5,050 nucleotides of DNA. It comes from Chloroflexota bacterium. Lineage in GTDB: Bacteria > Chloroflexota > Chloroflexia > Thermomicrobiales > UBA6265. Of this stretch, positions 4,613 through 5,050 are shown piece by piece. The notes under the pieces are model-generated. The model was given only the letters and a program-made list of their open reading frames with translations, searched no databases and was not told the DNA's origin. The stretch is from assembly GCA_023424355.1 (NCBI GenBank), contig JAFAEA010000232.1, positions 1 to 5,050 on the forward strand. Direction: 5' to 3'. Position 1 is the stretch's first letter, and every line of letters begins with the position of its first letter. Made by a program: the position numbers and the translations under genes.

Positions 4613-5050
4613 TTATTCTGGCTTGCGATTCCAGTTGGCAATGTTCCAGTAGTTGTACTCGAAGCCGACGCCGAGGGCGACGTTCTCCTGGTACAGCGAG
4701 TTGGCGATGGCGTACACATCGGCGGCGCGGTTGACCAGAGGCACAACGGCACGATCCTCGATGATGTAATCGTTCATGGCGATGAGGTGTTCACTGGCTT
4801 CTTCCAATGAAGTTGCCTTCTGCAGTGCCTCGAACGCGGCATCGTAATCGGCATTCACCCAGCGCTGGCGGTTGGTACCGGTCCAGCCGTTGCTTTCCTG
4901 GGCGATATTGTTGCCATCTGGGCCGGCGTACCAGTCTTCCATGTACGCAATCGGCACACTACTGGTGCAGTTATTGGTGTACATGTTCATATCCCAGTAC
5001 ATGTGGTTAATGTTCTGGTCGTTACCCTCGGCACTATCGAAGTAGATACC
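4613..5050 (-). CDS. ABC transporter substrate-binding protein, family 5 (peptide/nickel type), C-terminal part
   Basis: The gene runs off the right edge; 145 C-terminal residues plus TAA are visible. Seen features include 'GIYFDSAEGNDQNINHMYWD' in an extended region, 'NGWTGTNRQRWVNADYDAAFEAL' (an Asn/Tyr-rich segment that in family 5 proteins precedes a helix), 'AIEDR'-like 'YIIEDRAVVPLVNRAADVYAI' and the closing 'EYNYWNIANWNR'. These match the C-terminal lobe of family 5 solute-binding proteins (DppA/OppA type), lipoproteins or secreted proteins that bring peptides or other solutes to an ABC permease. The ligand cannot be told from this part. The permease genes may lie elsewhere, since a strong terminator follows directly; the signal peptide is outside the window. 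Confidence 0.85.
   Translation of the reverse strand, partial: GIYFDSAEGNDQNINHMYWDMNMYTNNCTSSVPIAYMEDWYAGPDGNNIAQESNGWTGTNRQRWVNADYDAAFEALQKATSLEEASEHLIAMNDYIIEDRAVVPLVNRAADVYAIANSLYQENVALGVGFEYNYWNIANWNRKPE

Overview
This 5,050-base window looks like chromosome from a moderately GC-rich bacterium. The protein style suggests a Chloroflexota member of the Thermomicrobia type: Pro/Thr-rich disordered stalks beside single membrane helices, a family 5 solute-binding protein with an 'EYNYWNIANWNR' C-terminus, and a CopD next to a VanZ-like protein. That placement is inference from protein style; no rRNA or other marker gene is present. No phage, IS, integron or CRISPR signal was seen.

Layout. 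Positions 1-161 hold the last 52 codons of a sugar kinase of the FGGY family (+). It converges, across a 14-bp perfect hairpin that can end transcription both ways, with a minus-strand cluster read from 2177 down to 226. This cluster has a 331-aa bitopic membrane protein, a 65-aa two-helix membrane protein 3 nt after it, and a 224-aa bitopic protein starting with TTG. None of the three has a function I recognise. Both bitopic proteins appear to have an inside N-terminus, one helix and an extracytoplasmic domain.

A 242-base divergent gap (2178-2419) carries a plausible sigma-70-type promoter for the minus cluster. On the plus side it has two mutually exclusive hairpins ahead of a CopD-family membrane protein (2420-3499). 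A VanZ-like protein (3508-3903) follows with its Shine-Dalgarno built over the CopD stop codon, so these two form an operon.

The right side is on the minus strand. The C-terminal 145 residues of a peptide/nickel-type ABC transporter binding protein (5050-4613) end at a strong hairpin terminator. After this come a 19-codon hydrophobic microprotein ORF with a strong Shine-Dalgarno (4486-4427) and a very hydrophilic 144-aa protein with a single C-terminal membrane helix (4346-3912), which converges on VanZ with 8 bases between stops.

No defence system or other obvious multi-gene novelty is visible. The least explained parts are the 19-aa microprotein with its tail-anchored neighbour, the three-gene membrane cluster, and the switch-like leader before copD.
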